Assembly: GCF_004216915.1 (NCBI RefSeq)
Contig: NZ_SGXD01000004.1
Coordinates: forward strand, 62,001 to 126,000
Length of the DNA stretch: 64,000 nt
DNA from: Motilibacter rhizosphaerae
Lineage (GTDB): Bacteria > Actinomycetota > Actinomycetes > Motilibacterales > Motilibacteraceae
Reading direction: 5' to 3'
The notes below the pieces were generated by a model. That model saw only the letters and a program-made list of their open reading frames with translations, made no database searches and was not told the origin of the DNA. Each line of letters opens with the position of its first letter. Position 1 is the stretch's first letter. A program made the position numbers and the translations under genes. Positions 15,221-23,764 of this stretch are shown piece by piece.

Positions 15221-16692
15221 GCGCTCTCCTGCTTCGTCGAGTGGTGCGTGGTGGGTCGGGTGGCGCCCGCGAGGGCGTCGAGGTCGATGGTGCCGGTGCG
15301 CCGCGCGGTCGCGACGAGCGAGGTCGTCGAGCGGCCGTCGAGGTAGGGCAGCACGACCGCCGCCCCGCCCCAGCCCTGCACGAGGCGGGCCTCCGGCAGG
15401 TCGGCGCCGGCGTAGTCGCCGCCCTTGGCCCAGACGTCGGGCCGCAGCTCGGCGAGCACGGCCTCGGGGGTGTCCTCGCCGAAGACGACGACCGCGTCGA
15501 CGCAGCCCAGGGCGCCGAGCACGCGGGCCCGGTCGTCCTCGGTCTGCAGCGGGCGCTCCGGGCCCTTGAGCCGGCGCACCGAGTCGTCGCTGTTGAGGCA
15601 GACGACGAGGCAGTCGCCCAGCGCGCGGGCCGCCTCGAGGGTGGCGACGTGGCCGGCGTGGAGCAGGTCGAAGCAGCCGCCCGTGGCGACGACCGTGCCG
15701 CCGGCCGCGCGGACCCGCGCGATGACGTCCGCGGCGGAGCCGCTGGTGGGCTCCGCGACGGAGCCGCCGGCAGGCGGCGCGGCGGCGGGGGCCGGGGCGT
15801 CGACGCGGACGGAGGCCGCCCCGCCGGCGGCGACGAAGGCGGACGCGGCGGCGACCGCGCCCTGCACCGCCTCGGTCGGGAGCGCGCCGTCGGCGAGCAG
15901 CCCCGCCGCGGCGGAGGCGAAGCGGTCGCCCGCTCCGCACGGGTCGACGCACGCCACCGGCGGCGCGGGCACGACGAGGGGGGCGCCGTCGCCGTACGAC
16001 ACCAGCGCGCCGCGCGCGCCGAGCGTGACGGACACCGCGGTCGCGCCCCAGCGGCGCACCAGCTCCTGGGCCTGCGCGGCGGCGGGGCCGACGCCCTTCC
16101 CCGGCACCCCGGACGCCCCGGCGGCCTCCGCCGCGTTGGGGGTCACGAGGCGCACGCCGGCGACGGGGGCGCTGCCGCGCGGGTGCGGGTCCCAGACCAC
16201 GGGGACACGGACAGCCGTCGCAGCGAGCAGCGCGCGGAGGGGCTCGGAGGCGGTCGCGCCGCGGCCGTAGTCCGCCACGAGCACGGCGCCGGCGCCCTGC
16301 AGGACCTGCTCGGCCTCGGGCGTCACGGCGGTGACGCTGCCGGGCGCGCCGCCGGTGTCGATGCGGACGAGCGACTGGCCGGCGGAGCGGACCCGGGTCT
16401 TCACGGCGGTGGTGCCGGTCCAGGGCAGCCCGACGACGCGGACGGTGCCGGCGAGCAGGGCGCGCAGGCGCTGCGCGCCCTCGTCGTCGCCGAGCGGCGT
16501 GACGAGCACGACCTCGCGGCCGTCGCGCGCCGCCAGCAGGGCGGCCAGCGCGGCGCCGCCGGGCCGCGGCACCTCCTCGACCACGTCGAGCACGGGCACG
16601 GGCGCGTCGGGCGCGACGCGCTCGACCGCGCCGAGCAGGTCGACGTCGAGCAGGGCGTCGCCGACGACGACGAGCGGACCGGTGCCGCTCAT
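15217..16692 (-). CDS. hldE: Bifunctional heptose-7-phosphate kinase / heptose-1-phosphate adenylyltransferase
   Basis: 491 residues, two domains. Residues 1-310 are a PfkB-type kinase ending in VDPCGAGDRFASA (anion hole and catalytic Asp), phosphorylating D-glycero-D-manno-heptose 7-phosphate at C1. Residues 335-470 are an RfaE-II nucleotidyltransferase with GGCFDLLHAGH (HxGH), LNSDDSVRRLKGPERP and WAKGGDY, forming ADP-heptose. Both active-site motifs are complete. A low-complexity Ala/Pro linker joins them. Overlaps its neighbours by 4 bp on both sides. Together with gmhB it supplies ADP-heptose to the two GT9 enzymes. Confidence 0.93.
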   Translation of the reverse strand: MSGTGPLVVVGDALLDVDLLGAVERVAPDAPVPVLDVVEEVPRPGGAALAALLAARDGREVVLVTPLGDDEGAQRLRALLAGTVRVVGLPWTGTTAVKTRVRSAGQSLVRIDTGGAPGSVTAVTPEAEQVLQGAGAVLVADYGRGATASEPLRALLAATAVRVPVVWDPHPRGSAPVAGVRLVTPNAAEAAGASGVPGKGVGPAAAQAQELVRRWGATAVSVTLGARGALVSYGDGAPLVVPAPPVACVDPCGAGDRFASAAAGLLADGALPTEAVQGAVAAASAFVAAGGAASVRVDAPAPAAAPPAGGSVAEPTSGSAADVIARVRAAGGTVVATGGCFDLLHAGHVATLEAARALGDCLVVCLNSDDSVRRLKGPERPLQTEDDRARVLGALGCVDAVVVFGEDTPEAVLAELRPDVWAKGGDYAGADLPEARLVQGWGGAAVVLPYLDGRSTTSLVATARRTGTIDLDALAGATRPTTHHSTKQESA

Positions 16693-17990
16693 CGCACCGC
16701 CTCGCGCGTCGTCAGGTCGATGGTCGGCCCGTCGTCGAGCTCGTCGAGGTCGTCCGCCGCGACCTCGGCGGGGGGCACCGCGGCGCTGGGCGCGACGAGC
16801 GAGGCGTAGACCGACTCGGTGTCGAGGGCGACGCGGTCCCAGGCGTAGCGGGCGCGCGCCCGGTCGACCCCGGCGAAGCCGAAGGCCTCCCGGCGCACCG
16901 GGTCGGCGAGCAGGCGGCGCAGCGTCTCGGCGAGCGCCTCGGGGTTGCGCGGCGGCACCAGCAGCCCGGTGGTGCCGTCGACCACGGTGTCCACGAGGCC
17001 CCCCACCGCCGACGCGACGACGGGCAGCCCGCAGGCCATGGCCTCGAGCGGCACGATGCCGAAGGGCTCGTACCACGGCACGGTCACGAGCGCGTCGACG
17101 GAGCGCATGAGCGCCGGCATCCGGTCGCGGGTGACCTGGCCGAGGAAGACGACCCGGTCCAGCACCCCGGCGCGCGCGGCGACCTCGCGCAGCCGCACCG
17201 CCTCGGGGTCGATGTCCATCTCGGCGGCCGGCGGGCCGCCGGCGACGACGAGCTCGGTGTCGCGCAGCCGCGCCATCGCGCGGATGACGTCGTCGACCCC
17301 CTTGCGGGCGACGAGCCGGCCGACGACGAGCAGGCGGTGCCGCCGACCGGTCGTCGGCAGCTCGAGCCGCGGGCCCGTCGGGGTGAAGTGCTCGACGTCG
17401 ACGCCGCACGGCACGACCGAGATGCTCGTGCGCCGCGCGCCCATGCGGACGAGCTCGGCGACCTCGTCGCTGCAGGTGGCGACGATCCGGTCGGCGTCGT
17501 GGGCGACCGCCCGCTCGATGCGCAGCCGCTGCGGCGGGCTGGTGTCCGAGGTGCCCTGGTGACGGCGCTTGACCGTGCCGAGGGCGTGGAACGTCTGCAC
17601 GACGGGCACGCCCGTGCCGCGCGTCGCGAGCAGGGCGGCGAGCCCGCTCATCCAGAAGTGCGCGTGCACGACGTCCGGGCGCTCGTCCACGATCCGGTCG
17701 GCGACGCCGCGCCCGAGGTCGGGGATGTGCGGCAGCAGCTCGTCCTTCGGCACCTCGGCCGGCGGCCCGGCCAGCACGTGCTCGACGGCGTAGCCGTCCG
17801 CGGTCTCCACGCGGTCGGGAAGCGCGGTGGTGTCGCGCCGGGTGTAGACGGTGACGTCGTGACCCCGGCGCGCCAGCCCCGCCGCGAGCGCGGCGACGTG
17901 GACGTTCTGCCCTCCGGCGTCGACGCCCCCGACGACCGCCAGCGGGCTCGCGTGCTCGGAGATCATCGCGATCCTCATCGGCCCGGTCAT
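16689..17990 (-). CDS. Glycosyltransferase family 4
   Basis: 433 residues, GT-B. N-terminal VVGGVDAGGQNVHVAALAAGL is the acceptor-side glycine loop seen in MshA/sucrose-synthase-like GT4 enzymes; HALGTVKRRHQG and the C-terminal EPFGIVPLEAMACGLPVVA (E-x7-E) mark the nucleotide-sugar site. An acidic tail (DDLDELDDG) follows. Donor and acceptor unknown; an MshA role is unlikely given the heptose operon context. ATG overlaps the upstream stop by 4 bp. Confidence 0.88.
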   Translation of the reverse strand: MTGPMRIAMISEHASPLAVVGGVDAGGQNVHVAALAAGLARRGHDVTVYTRRDTTALPDRVETADGYAVEHVLAGPPAEVPKDELLPHIPDLGRGVADRIVDERPDVVHAHFWMSGLAALLATRGTGVPVVQTFHALGTVKRRHQGTSDTSPPQRLRIERAVAHDADRIVATCSDEVAELVRMGARRTSISVVPCGVDVEHFTPTGPRLELPTTGRRHRLLVVGRLVARKGVDDVIRAMARLRDTELVVAGGPPAAEMDIDPEAVRLREVAARAGVLDRVVFLGQVTRDRMPALMRSVDALVTVPWYEPFGIVPLEAMACGLPVVASAVGGLVDTVVDGTTGLLVPPRNPEALAETLRRLLADPVRREAFGFAGVDRARARYAWDRVALDTESVYASLVAPSAAVPPAEVAADDLDELDDGPTIDLTTREAVR

Positions 17991-18955
17991 GTGCGCACCA
18001 CCTCTCTCAGCAGGGCGTCCCAGTCGCGCAGGAAGCGGGCGAGCCCGTAGCGCTCGAGCGCGTACGCCCGGGCGGACTTCCCGGCCAGCCGGGCCGCGTC
18101 GTGGTCGTGGAGGTACTGGCGCAGGGCCTCGGACAGGACGTCCACCCGCGTGCTGAGGCACCCCGCGTCGCGAGGCACCGCCTCCACGGACTCCGTCGTC
18201 GCCAGGACGACGACGGGCATCGCCATGTGCATGGCCTCGATCAGCGACAGGCCGAGCGAGGTCCAGCGCAGCGGGTGCAGGTAGACCCGCCGCCTGGCCA
18301 TCTCCCGGTGCATCTCGTGCTGCGGCGGGTCCTCGTGGAGGGCCACCCGCTCCGGGTCCAGGCCGTACGCCTCGTGCAGCCCGGCGAGCCGCATGCCGAA
18401 GACGTCCAGCGGCGCGGCGTCCTGGAAGCGGCGCAGCAGGTCGCTGCCCGTCACCCGGCCCCGGCGCACCGGCTCGTTGACGGCGACGCCCGCGCGCGGG
18501 AGCTCGCCGGTGTAGAGCTCGCCCGGGTCGACCACGCCGTGCTCGACGACCACGGTCGGCGCGGAGCCGTTGTCGTAGAAGAGCTCGTTGAAGTGCGTGA
18601 CGTGGGCGATCGGGATGGCGGTCTGGTCGGCGAGCGGGTGGCGCGTCATCGGCACGTCGCCCCTGGGCGTGTTGTGCTCGACGAAGACCGCGGGCAGGTC
18701 GCGCCCCGGCTCGCGCCCGAGCCACTCCCGGCACAGCTCGATGTCGCGGGTCCGCTGGAGGACGACGACGTCGACCTCCTCGTCGCGCAGCCGGTCGAAC
18801 GGCACCTCGCGGGCGCTCGCCGGCCAGTCCCAGGTCCGCGCCCGGCCGCCGCCGTCGCCGCTGCGGTCCGGGACCAGCGGCAACAGGTAGTCGTGCCCGC
18901 CCTGGACGAACGACGTCGTCCACGACCCGTGCACGTGCCAGACGAGGACCCTCAC
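17987..18955 (-). CDS. GT-B glycosyltransferase, GT4-like
   Basis: 322 residues. Starts with RVLVWHVHGSWTTSFVQGGH, then FVEHNTPRGDVP, and the C-terminal SLGLSLIEAMHMAMPVVV carries the E-x7-E-like donor site. This form accompanies hldE and GT9 genes in other actinomycetes (from memory, not searched). GTG 18955 overlaps the upstream GT9 stop by 4 bp (GTGA). Cytoplasmic; adds one sugar during assembly of the operon's glycan. Donor unknown. Confidence 0.82.
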   Translation of the reverse strand: MRVLVWHVHGSWTTSFVQGGHDYLLPLVPDRSGDGGGRARTWDWPASAREVPFDRLRDEEVDVVVLQRTRDIELCREWLGREPGRDLPAVFVEHNTPRGDVPMTRHPLADQTAIPIAHVTHFNELFYDNGSAPTVVVEHGVVDPGELYTGELPRAGVAVNEPVRRGRVTGSDLLRRFQDAAPLDVFGMRLAGLHEAYGLDPERVALHEDPPQHEMHREMARRRVYLHPLRWTSLGLSLIEAMHMAMPVVVLATTESVEAVPRDAGCLSTRVDVLSEALRQYLHDHDAARLAGKSARAYALERYGLARFLRDWDALLREVVRT

Positions 18956-20019
18956 GACACCCCCTCCCGCTGGCGCAGCCCGACCGGGCTGCCCCCGAGC
19001 TTCTCCACGGCCGCGACGACGTCGGCGCCGGACACGCCCGCGAGGCACGGGTGCCCGGGCACCGGGCACACCCGTGCGCGGGACCCGCGGCACGGGGCGT
19101 CCTGGTCGCCGAGCAGGACCGTCTCCACGGCGTACGGCGCCCAGCGCTGCGCCGGCACCGTCGGTGCGAACAGGCTCACGACCGGGGTCCCGACGGCCGC
19201 CGCGAGGTGCGCCGGGCCGGTGTTGCCGACGACCACGGCCGCGGCGCCCGCGAGCAGCCGTGCCGTCTGGCCGAGCGAGGTGGCCCCGCCGAGGTCGGTG
19301 CCGCGGGTGCCCGCGACCGTGCGGGTGAGCTCCCGCTCCCCTGCCGTGCCGGTGACGAGCACGCGCCAGCCGGCGTCCGCGAGCAGCTCGACCGCCTCCG
19401 CGCACCGCTGCGGGGTCCAGGCGCGCGCGGGCACCGAGGCGCCCGGGTGGAGGACGACGTACGGGTCGGCCGTGAGCGCCGCGACCTCCGCCGGCAGCTC
19501 CGGCAGGGGGTGGCGCAGCGCGAGGCGGCCGTCGTCGCCCGCGGGCAGCGCGAAGCCCGCGGCCGCGGCGAGCGCGAGGTGGCGCTCGGGCTCCGGGACG
19601 TCGACGGCCTCGTCGACCTGGTGGCGCACGTCGAGCAGCGAGCCCGGGTAGTCGGTGCTGGTCGCGCTGACGTTCGCGACGCCCGCGAGGCGGAGCAGCA
19701 GAGCGGTCGGCAGCGCGCTCTGGTGGAACGAGGTGAAGACGACGGCCTCGTCGACCTCGAGCGCGGCGACGCGCGCGACGAGGTCGGCGACGTCGGCCGG
19801 GTCCACCGCGGGCGCGTCGCCCACGATCCACGGGCAGGTCCAGACGAGCACCTCGTCGACCCCGGGCAGCAGCCGGGCGGCCGCGGCGCCCTGCGGACCG
19901 GCGAGCAGCACCACGCTGCTCGCGCCGGCGGCGACCGCCCTGACCGCAGGCCCGGTGACGAGGACGTCGCCCGCGGAGTCGAGGCGGACGCAGAGGACGC
20001 GCGGAGCGCCCGCCGTCAC
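18952..20019 (-). CDS. Glycosyltransferase family 9 (heptosyltransferase-like)
   Basis: 355 residues, the first GT9 of the operon. Key features: VLCVRLDSAGDVLVTGPAVRAV near the N-terminus, VLHPGASVPARAW at the donor domain start and VVGNTGPAHLAAAVGTPVVSLF at the donor site. A Cys-containing tail (CRGSRARVCPVPGHPC) is typical of GT9. GTG start overlaps the gmhB stop (GTGA, 20016-20019). Probably transfers heptose from ADP-heptose to a non-LPS acceptor. Confidence 0.88.
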   Translation of the reverse strand: MTAGAPRVLCVRLDSAGDVLVTGPAVRAVAAGASSVVLLAGPQGAAAARLLPGVDEVLVWTCPWIVGDAPAVDPADVADLVARVAALEVDEAVVFTSFHQSALPTALLLRLAGVANVSATSTDYPGSLLDVRHQVDEAVDVPEPERHLALAAAAGFALPAGDDGRLALRHPLPELPAEVAALTADPYVVLHPGASVPARAWTPQRCAEAVELLADAGWRVLVTGTAGERELTRTVAGTRGTDLGGATSLGQTARLLAGAAAVVVGNTGPAHLAAAVGTPVVSLFAPTVPAQRWAPYAVETVLLGDQDAPCRGSRARVCPVPGHPCLAGVSGADVVAAVEKLGGSPVGLRQREGVS

Positions 20020-20582
20020 GCGCAGCCGCCGAGCAGCAGGTCGACGGCGGCGAGCAGGTCCGGCGCGGTCTCGCGCGCGGCGCGGACCTCCTCGTCCCGG
20101 GTCACGGGCGTGGGGACGAGCACACCGCGGGCGCCGGCCGCGGCCGCCGCGCCCACGTCGCTGCCGATGTCCCCCACGACCGCCACCTCGCTCGCGTCGA
20201 CCCCGAGCTCGGCCGCGGCTGCCAGCACCATGCCGGGGCGCGGCTTGCGGCAGGAGCAGCCGTCGGCCTCGCCGTGCGGGCAGACCTGGACGGTGTCGAA
20301 CCCGCCGAGCAGCTCGGCGACCCGTGCGTTGACCGCGTCGGCCTGCGCGCGGGTCAGCAGCCCGCGCGCGATCCCGCTCTGGTTGGTCACGAGCCCGACC
20401 GGGACGCCGGCGGCGCGCAGCCGCCCGACGGCGCGCTCGGCGCCGGGGGCGAGGACGACGAGGTTGGGGTCGCCGTTGTAGGGAACGTCCACCACCAGGG
20501 TGCCGTCCCGGTCGAAGAGGACCGCCCGCGGGACCCGCTGAGACACCCCGGCGACCGGCGCGTCAGGAGCGGCCTGCACCAC
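20016..20582 (-). CDS. gmhB: D-glycero-D-manno-heptose 1,7-bisphosphate 7-phosphatase (HAD-IIIA)
   Basis: 188 residues. HAD motif I FDRDGTL, motif II LVTNQSG, zinc loop CPHGEADGCSCRKPRPGM and motif IV VVGDIGSDVGAA identify GmhB. It removes the C7 phosphate of heptose bisphosphate, between the kinase and adenylyltransferase steps of HldE. GTG 20582 is chosen because AGGAGAGG (20591-20598) lies 8 nt upstream; GTG 20579 is adjacent. First gene of the operon; a promoter should be in 20600-20700 but I see no convincing hexamers. gmhA (sedoheptulose-7-phosphate isomerase) is not in this window. Confidence 0.9.
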   Translation of the reverse strand: MVQAAPDAPVAGVSQRVPRAVLFDRDGTLVVDVPYNGDPNLVVLAPGAERAVGRLRAAGVPVGLVTNQSGIARGLLTRAQADAVNARVAELLGGFDTVQVCPHGEADGCSCRKPRPGMVLAAAAELGVDASEVAVVGDIGSDVGAAAAAGARGVLVPTPVTRDEEVRAARETAPDLLAAVDLLLGGCA

Positions 20583-20763
20583 GAGCGACCCCTCTCCTGC
20601 GCCTGCATGCCCGGGCCGGATCCACGGAGCACATGATCGTGGACTACCTGCCGTGCTCCTCGGACAAACCCGTCCGCGGAGACTACTACTCACCGTGACC
20701 GGTCGCCCCACGAGCCGCTGGCGGTCGGGTGTAGGCGGCGCGCCAGCCGGTGAGAACCCCCCC

Positions 20764-20985
20764 ATGACCGGTGTCGAGCCCACTGCCCTGTCCGAGGACG
20801 ACCTGCTGCGCGAGCTGCACTCGCTGCACGCGACGCGCACCGAGACCCTGCGCCACGGCTCCGACGACGCGCTGCAGGCGCACACATCCCGCAGCGCCGC
20901 GCTCGAGCAGGAGTACCTCCGCCGCCACCCCGGGCGCGAGGTGGACCCCGAGCGCCTCCGCGAGGGCGCCCGGGCGCGGGGCTGA
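20764..20985 (+). CDS. Small conserved actinobacterial protein (DUF6158-like)
   Basis: 73 residues, charged and helical (DLLRELHSLHATRTETLRHG, LEQEYLRRHPGREV). It matches my memory of the DUF6158 family, small soluble actinobacterial proteins of unknown function; not verified by search. Start ATG 20764 has only a weak GGTGAG about 9 nt upstream. It ends 3 bp before the epimerase start, so the pair is probably co-transcribed. Confidence 0.7.
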   Translation: MTGVEPTALSEDDLLRELHSLHATRTETLRHGSDDALQAHTSRSAALEQEYLRRHPGREVDPERLREGARARG

Positions 20986-20988
20986 CGC

Positions 20989-22026
20989 GTGCGGGTCGTC
21001 GTCACCGGGGCCAGCGGCAACGTCGGGACCGCGCTGCTGCGCGCGCTGGCGCGGGAGCGGCCCGAGTGGCGGGTGACCGGCATCGCCCGCCGCCCGCCCC
21101 ACCCCGAGGCGGGGCCGCCGTACGACCGGGTGCGCTGGGTCTCGCTCGACCTCGCCTCGCCCGACGCCGTCTCCGGGCTGCGCTACGCGCTGGAGGGCGC
21201 CGACGCGGTGGTGCACCTGGCGTGGGCCATCCAGCCGAGCCACCAGCCCGCGGTGATGGCGGCCGTCAACCTCGACGGCACGCGGCACGTCGTCGAGGCC
21301 GTCCTCGCCGCCGGGGTGCCGCACCTCGTGCACGCCTCCTCGCTCGGCACGTACGCGCCGGTGCCCCGCGGCCGCACGCCGAAGCCGCGCGTCGACGAGT
21401 CGTGGCCGGCGACAGGCGTCCCCGCCTCGCTCTACAGCCGGCACAAGGCGGTGGCGGAGCGGCTCCTCGACGGCGTCGAGGGGCCCGTGGTCGCGCGCAT
21501 CCGGCCGGGCCTCGTGCTGCAGCCGGTCGCCGGCTCCGAGATCGGGCGGTACTTCCTCGGCCCGCTCGCCGCGGGGATCCGGCTGGCGCGCGCGGGCCTG
21601 CCCGTCGTGCCGCTCCCCCGGGAGATGGTCGCCGACGCGGTGCACGCCGACGACGTCGCCGACGCGCTGGTGCGCATCCTCGACCAGCGCGCGGGCGGCG
21701 CCTTCAACCTCGCCGCCGAGGACCCGCTCTCGCCGCCGGTCATCGCCGAGGCGCTGCGCGCGCGGTGGGTGCCGGTGCCGTACACCGTGCTGCGCGGGGT
21801 CCTCAGCGCCTCCTGGTACGCCCGGGTGCAGCCGACCGACACGGGCTGGCTCGACCTCGCGCGGGCCGTGCCGCTGCTCGACACCGGTCGCGCGAGGAGC
21901 GAGCTCGGCTGGGCACCGCGGCACACCGCGCGGGAGGCCCTGCTCGCGCTGACCGCGGCCATGTCGGCGGGGCGCGGCGGCCGCTCCCCCGTCCTCGAGC
22001 CCCGCGCGGACCAGGGGACCAGCTAG
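20989..22026 (+). CDS. NAD-dependent epimerase/dehydratase (extended SDR)
   Basis: 345 residues. TGASGNVGTAL at the N-terminus binds NAD(P); VHLAWAIQPSH and HASSLGTYAP follow; catalytic pair in LYSRHKAVAE (YxxxK). Substrate is probably a nucleotide sugar or other sugar-like compound; it could also be a carotenoid/quinone-type reductase. GTG 20989 follows the upstream stop by 3 nt. Its TAG stop shares the tetranucleotide CTAG (22023-22026) with the convergent membrane-protein gene. Confidence 0.85.
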   Translation: MRVVVTGASGNVGTALLRALARERPEWRVTGIARRPPHPEAGPPYDRVRWVSLDLASPDAVSGLRYALEGADAVVHLAWAIQPSHQPAVMAAVNLDGTRHVVEAVLAAGVPHLVHASSLGTYAPVPRGRTPKPRVDESWPATGVPASLYSRHKAVAERLLDGVEGPVVARIRPGLVLQPVAGSEIGRYFLGPLAAGIRLARAGLPVVPLPREMVADAVHADDVADALVRILDQRAGGAFNLAAEDPLSPPVIAEALRARWVPVPYTVLRGVLSASWYARVQPTDTGWLDLARAVPLLDTGRARSELGWAPRHTAREALLALTAAMSAGRGGRSPVLEPRADQGTS

Positions 22027-22553
22027 TCCGGGTCCTCGTGCAGCAGGACGATCTCGCTGCGGCGGCGGACGGCGAGCGGCCACGCGTACCACAGCACGAG
22101 CAGCGCGAGCACCGCGCCGCCGAGCACGCACCACATGAACGCGCCGGCCCCGACGACGACGTCGAGGACGAGCACGAGCGCGCTCAGCACCGCGAGCGCC
22201 ATCGCCCCGAGCCCGGCGACCATGAGCCGCTGGGCCGCGTCGACGAGCTGCTCCTTGGCGCGGCGACGGAAGACGACCCGGTGGAAGCTCGCCGGCGCGA
22301 TGAGCAGGACCGCGGCGAGCGTGGTGAGCACGAGCGTCGAGGCGTACGCGTGCCGCTGGAACGCCGTCAGCTCCCCGAACCGCGCCTGGAACGGGATCGC
22401 GAGCAGCGCGGCGAAGAGGAACTGCACGCCCATCTGCGCGACCCGGAGCTCCTGCACGAGCTCGACGAGGTTGCGGTCGAGCTGCTCGGCGCGCGTCTCG
22501 TGCCGCGCCTCGGCGTCCCACTCGGCCTGTCGCCGGTCCTCGTCCCCGCCCAT
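22023..22553 (-). CDS. DUF6328-like four-helix membrane protein
   Basis: 176 residues. Soluble N-terminus, then NLVELVQELRVAQMGVQFLF leading into the first of four membrane helices; ends with a short charged tail. The NLVELxQELRVAQ signature is that of DUF6328 (function unknown, actinobacterial). The ATG is leaderless: TACAGT (22562-22567) is 8 nt upstream. Shares CTAG as overlapping stops with the epimerase. Confidence 0.8.
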   Translation of the reverse strand: MGGDEDRRQAEWDAEARHETRAEQLDRNLVELVQELRVAQMGVQFLFAALLAIPFQARFGELTAFQRHAYASTLVLTTLAAVLLIAPASFHRVVFRRRAKEQLVDAAQRLMVAGLGAMALAVLSALVLVLDVVVGAGAFMWCVLGGAVLALLVLWYAWPLAVRRRSEIVLLHEDPD

Positions 22554-22614
22554 GGCGGGCCACTGTAGCCAGCGCACGCCGTTTGCCGGTGCGCTGCTCG
22601 GGGAGCCTCGGAGC

Positions 22615-22866
22615 ATGACCGTGCCCCCCGACGAGCCACCCCAGGAGCGCGTGACCGGCCTCGAGCCCGGCGGCGGCGTGCCCCCGGGCGAGACCCCTCC
22701 AGCGGAGGGCAGCGAGAGCTGGGCCGGTGGCGCGGACTACAAGCAGCCCGAGCTCGGCCACGAGACGTTCTGGAACCGCTTCGGGGTCGTCACCGTGCTC
22801 AGCGGCGCGGTGCTGGTGGGCGTGCTCTTCCTCGTCTACGCCATCCTCCACGCCGTCAACGGGTAG
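22615..22866 (+). CDS. Small single-span membrane protein (DUF6480-like)
   Basis: 83 residues. Pro/Gly-rich N-terminus (VTGLEPGGGVPPGETPPAEG) typical of the actinobacterial DUF6480 family, then one membrane helix near the C-terminus (residues about 58-80). Function unknown. GGGGAG (22601-22606) about 8 nt before the ATG serves as ribosome binding site. Faces the rRNA methylase gene with 7 bp between stops. Confidence 0.75.
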   Translation: MTVPPDEPPQERVTGLEPGGGVPPGETPPAEGSESWAGGADYKQPELGHETFWNRFGVVTVLSGAVLVGVLFLVYAILHAVNG

Positions 22867-22873
22867 TCGCCGC

Positions 22874-23686
22874 TCACTGCCGGACGGCGTACCTCAGCGC
22901 GTAGAACGCCACCGCTGCGGCGGCGGCGACGTTGAGCGAGTCGATCCCGCCCTCCATGGGGATCTGCACGCGGAGGTCGGCGGCGGCCAGCGCCCGGGCG
23001 GAGAGCCCGTCGCCCTCGGTGCCGAGCAGCAGCGCGTCGCGCTCGGCGGGGACCAGGTCGGGGAGGGCCACGGCGTCCGGCGCGGGGGTCAGGGCCAGCA
23101 GCCGGAAGCCCGCCCCCGTGACCTCGTCGAAGCACTCCGGCCAGGACGCGGCCCGCGCGTACGGCACGGAGAACACCGCGCCCATCGACACCTTCACCGA
23201 GCGGCGGTACAGCGGGTCGGCGCAGCGCGGCGTCAGCAGCACGCCGTCGACGCCGAGCGCCGCGGCGCTCCTGAAGACGGCCCCGAGGTTCGTGTGGTCC
23301 ACCACGTCCTCGAGCACCGCCAGCCGCCGGGAGGACGCCAGCAGCTCGGCCGGCTCCGGCAGCGGGCGGCGCTCCATCGCGACCAGCGCGCCGCGGTGCA
23401 CGACGTAGCCGGTGACCTGCTCGAGCACCTCCGGCGCCGCGACGTACGCCGGGGCGCCCGCCGCCGCGAGCGCGTCGGCGAGCCCGGGCAGCCAGCGCTC
23501 CTCGAGGAACGCGGCCCGCGGCCGGAACCCCGCGGCGACCGCGCGGAGGACGACCTTCTCCCCCTCCGCGAGGAACATCCCCTCCTCCGGCTCTCGACGG
23601 CGGCGCAGCGCCACGTCGGTGAGGCCCACGAAGTCGGCGAGGCGGGGGTCGGCGGGGTCGTCGACCCGGATCACGTCGATCGGCAC
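22874..23686 (-). CDS. SpoU/TrmH-family RNA 2'-O-methyltransferase
   Basis: 270 residues. N-terminal substrate-binding domain (FLAEGEKVVLRAV) and C-terminal SPOUT knot with the three motifs LEDVVDHTNLGAVFRSAAAL, LLGTEGDGLS and PMEGGIDSLNVAAAAAV. Methylates ribose in rRNA or tRNA with SAM; the target is not predictable. GTG 23686 lies 7 nt after GACACT, a leaderless-type arrangement with the same CTCCTCCG spacer as at 2797 and (partly) 36188. Confidence 0.88.
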   Translation of the reverse strand: MPIDVIRVDDPADPRLADFVGLTDVALRRRREPEEGMFLAEGEKVVLRAVAAGFRPRAAFLEERWLPGLADALAAAGAPAYVAAPEVLEQVTGYVVHRGALVAMERRPLPEPAELLASSRRLAVLEDVVDHTNLGAVFRSAAALGVDGVLLTPRCADPLYRRSVKVSMGAVFSVPYARAASWPECFDEVTGAGFRLLALTPAPDAVALPDLVPAERDALLLGTEGDGLSARALAAADLRVQIPMEGGIDSLNVAAAAAVAFYALRYAVRQ

Positions 23687-23764
23687 GCGGAGGAGTGTCC
23701 CGCAGCACACTGGGAGCACGGGCACCCGGCTTCAGCCGGGCGCTGGTCCAGCCGAGGTGATGTC

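Noticed and set aside
15217-17409. A longer frame making hldE 730 codons
   Set aside because: The extension overlaps the GT4 gene and is compositionally a shadow; ATG 16692 with the ATGA overlap is the proper start.
16689-17990. mshA (mycothiol glycosyltransferase)
   Set aside because: The glycine loop is similar, but the context is a heptose operon and the acidic C-terminal tail differs; the specific name is not supported.
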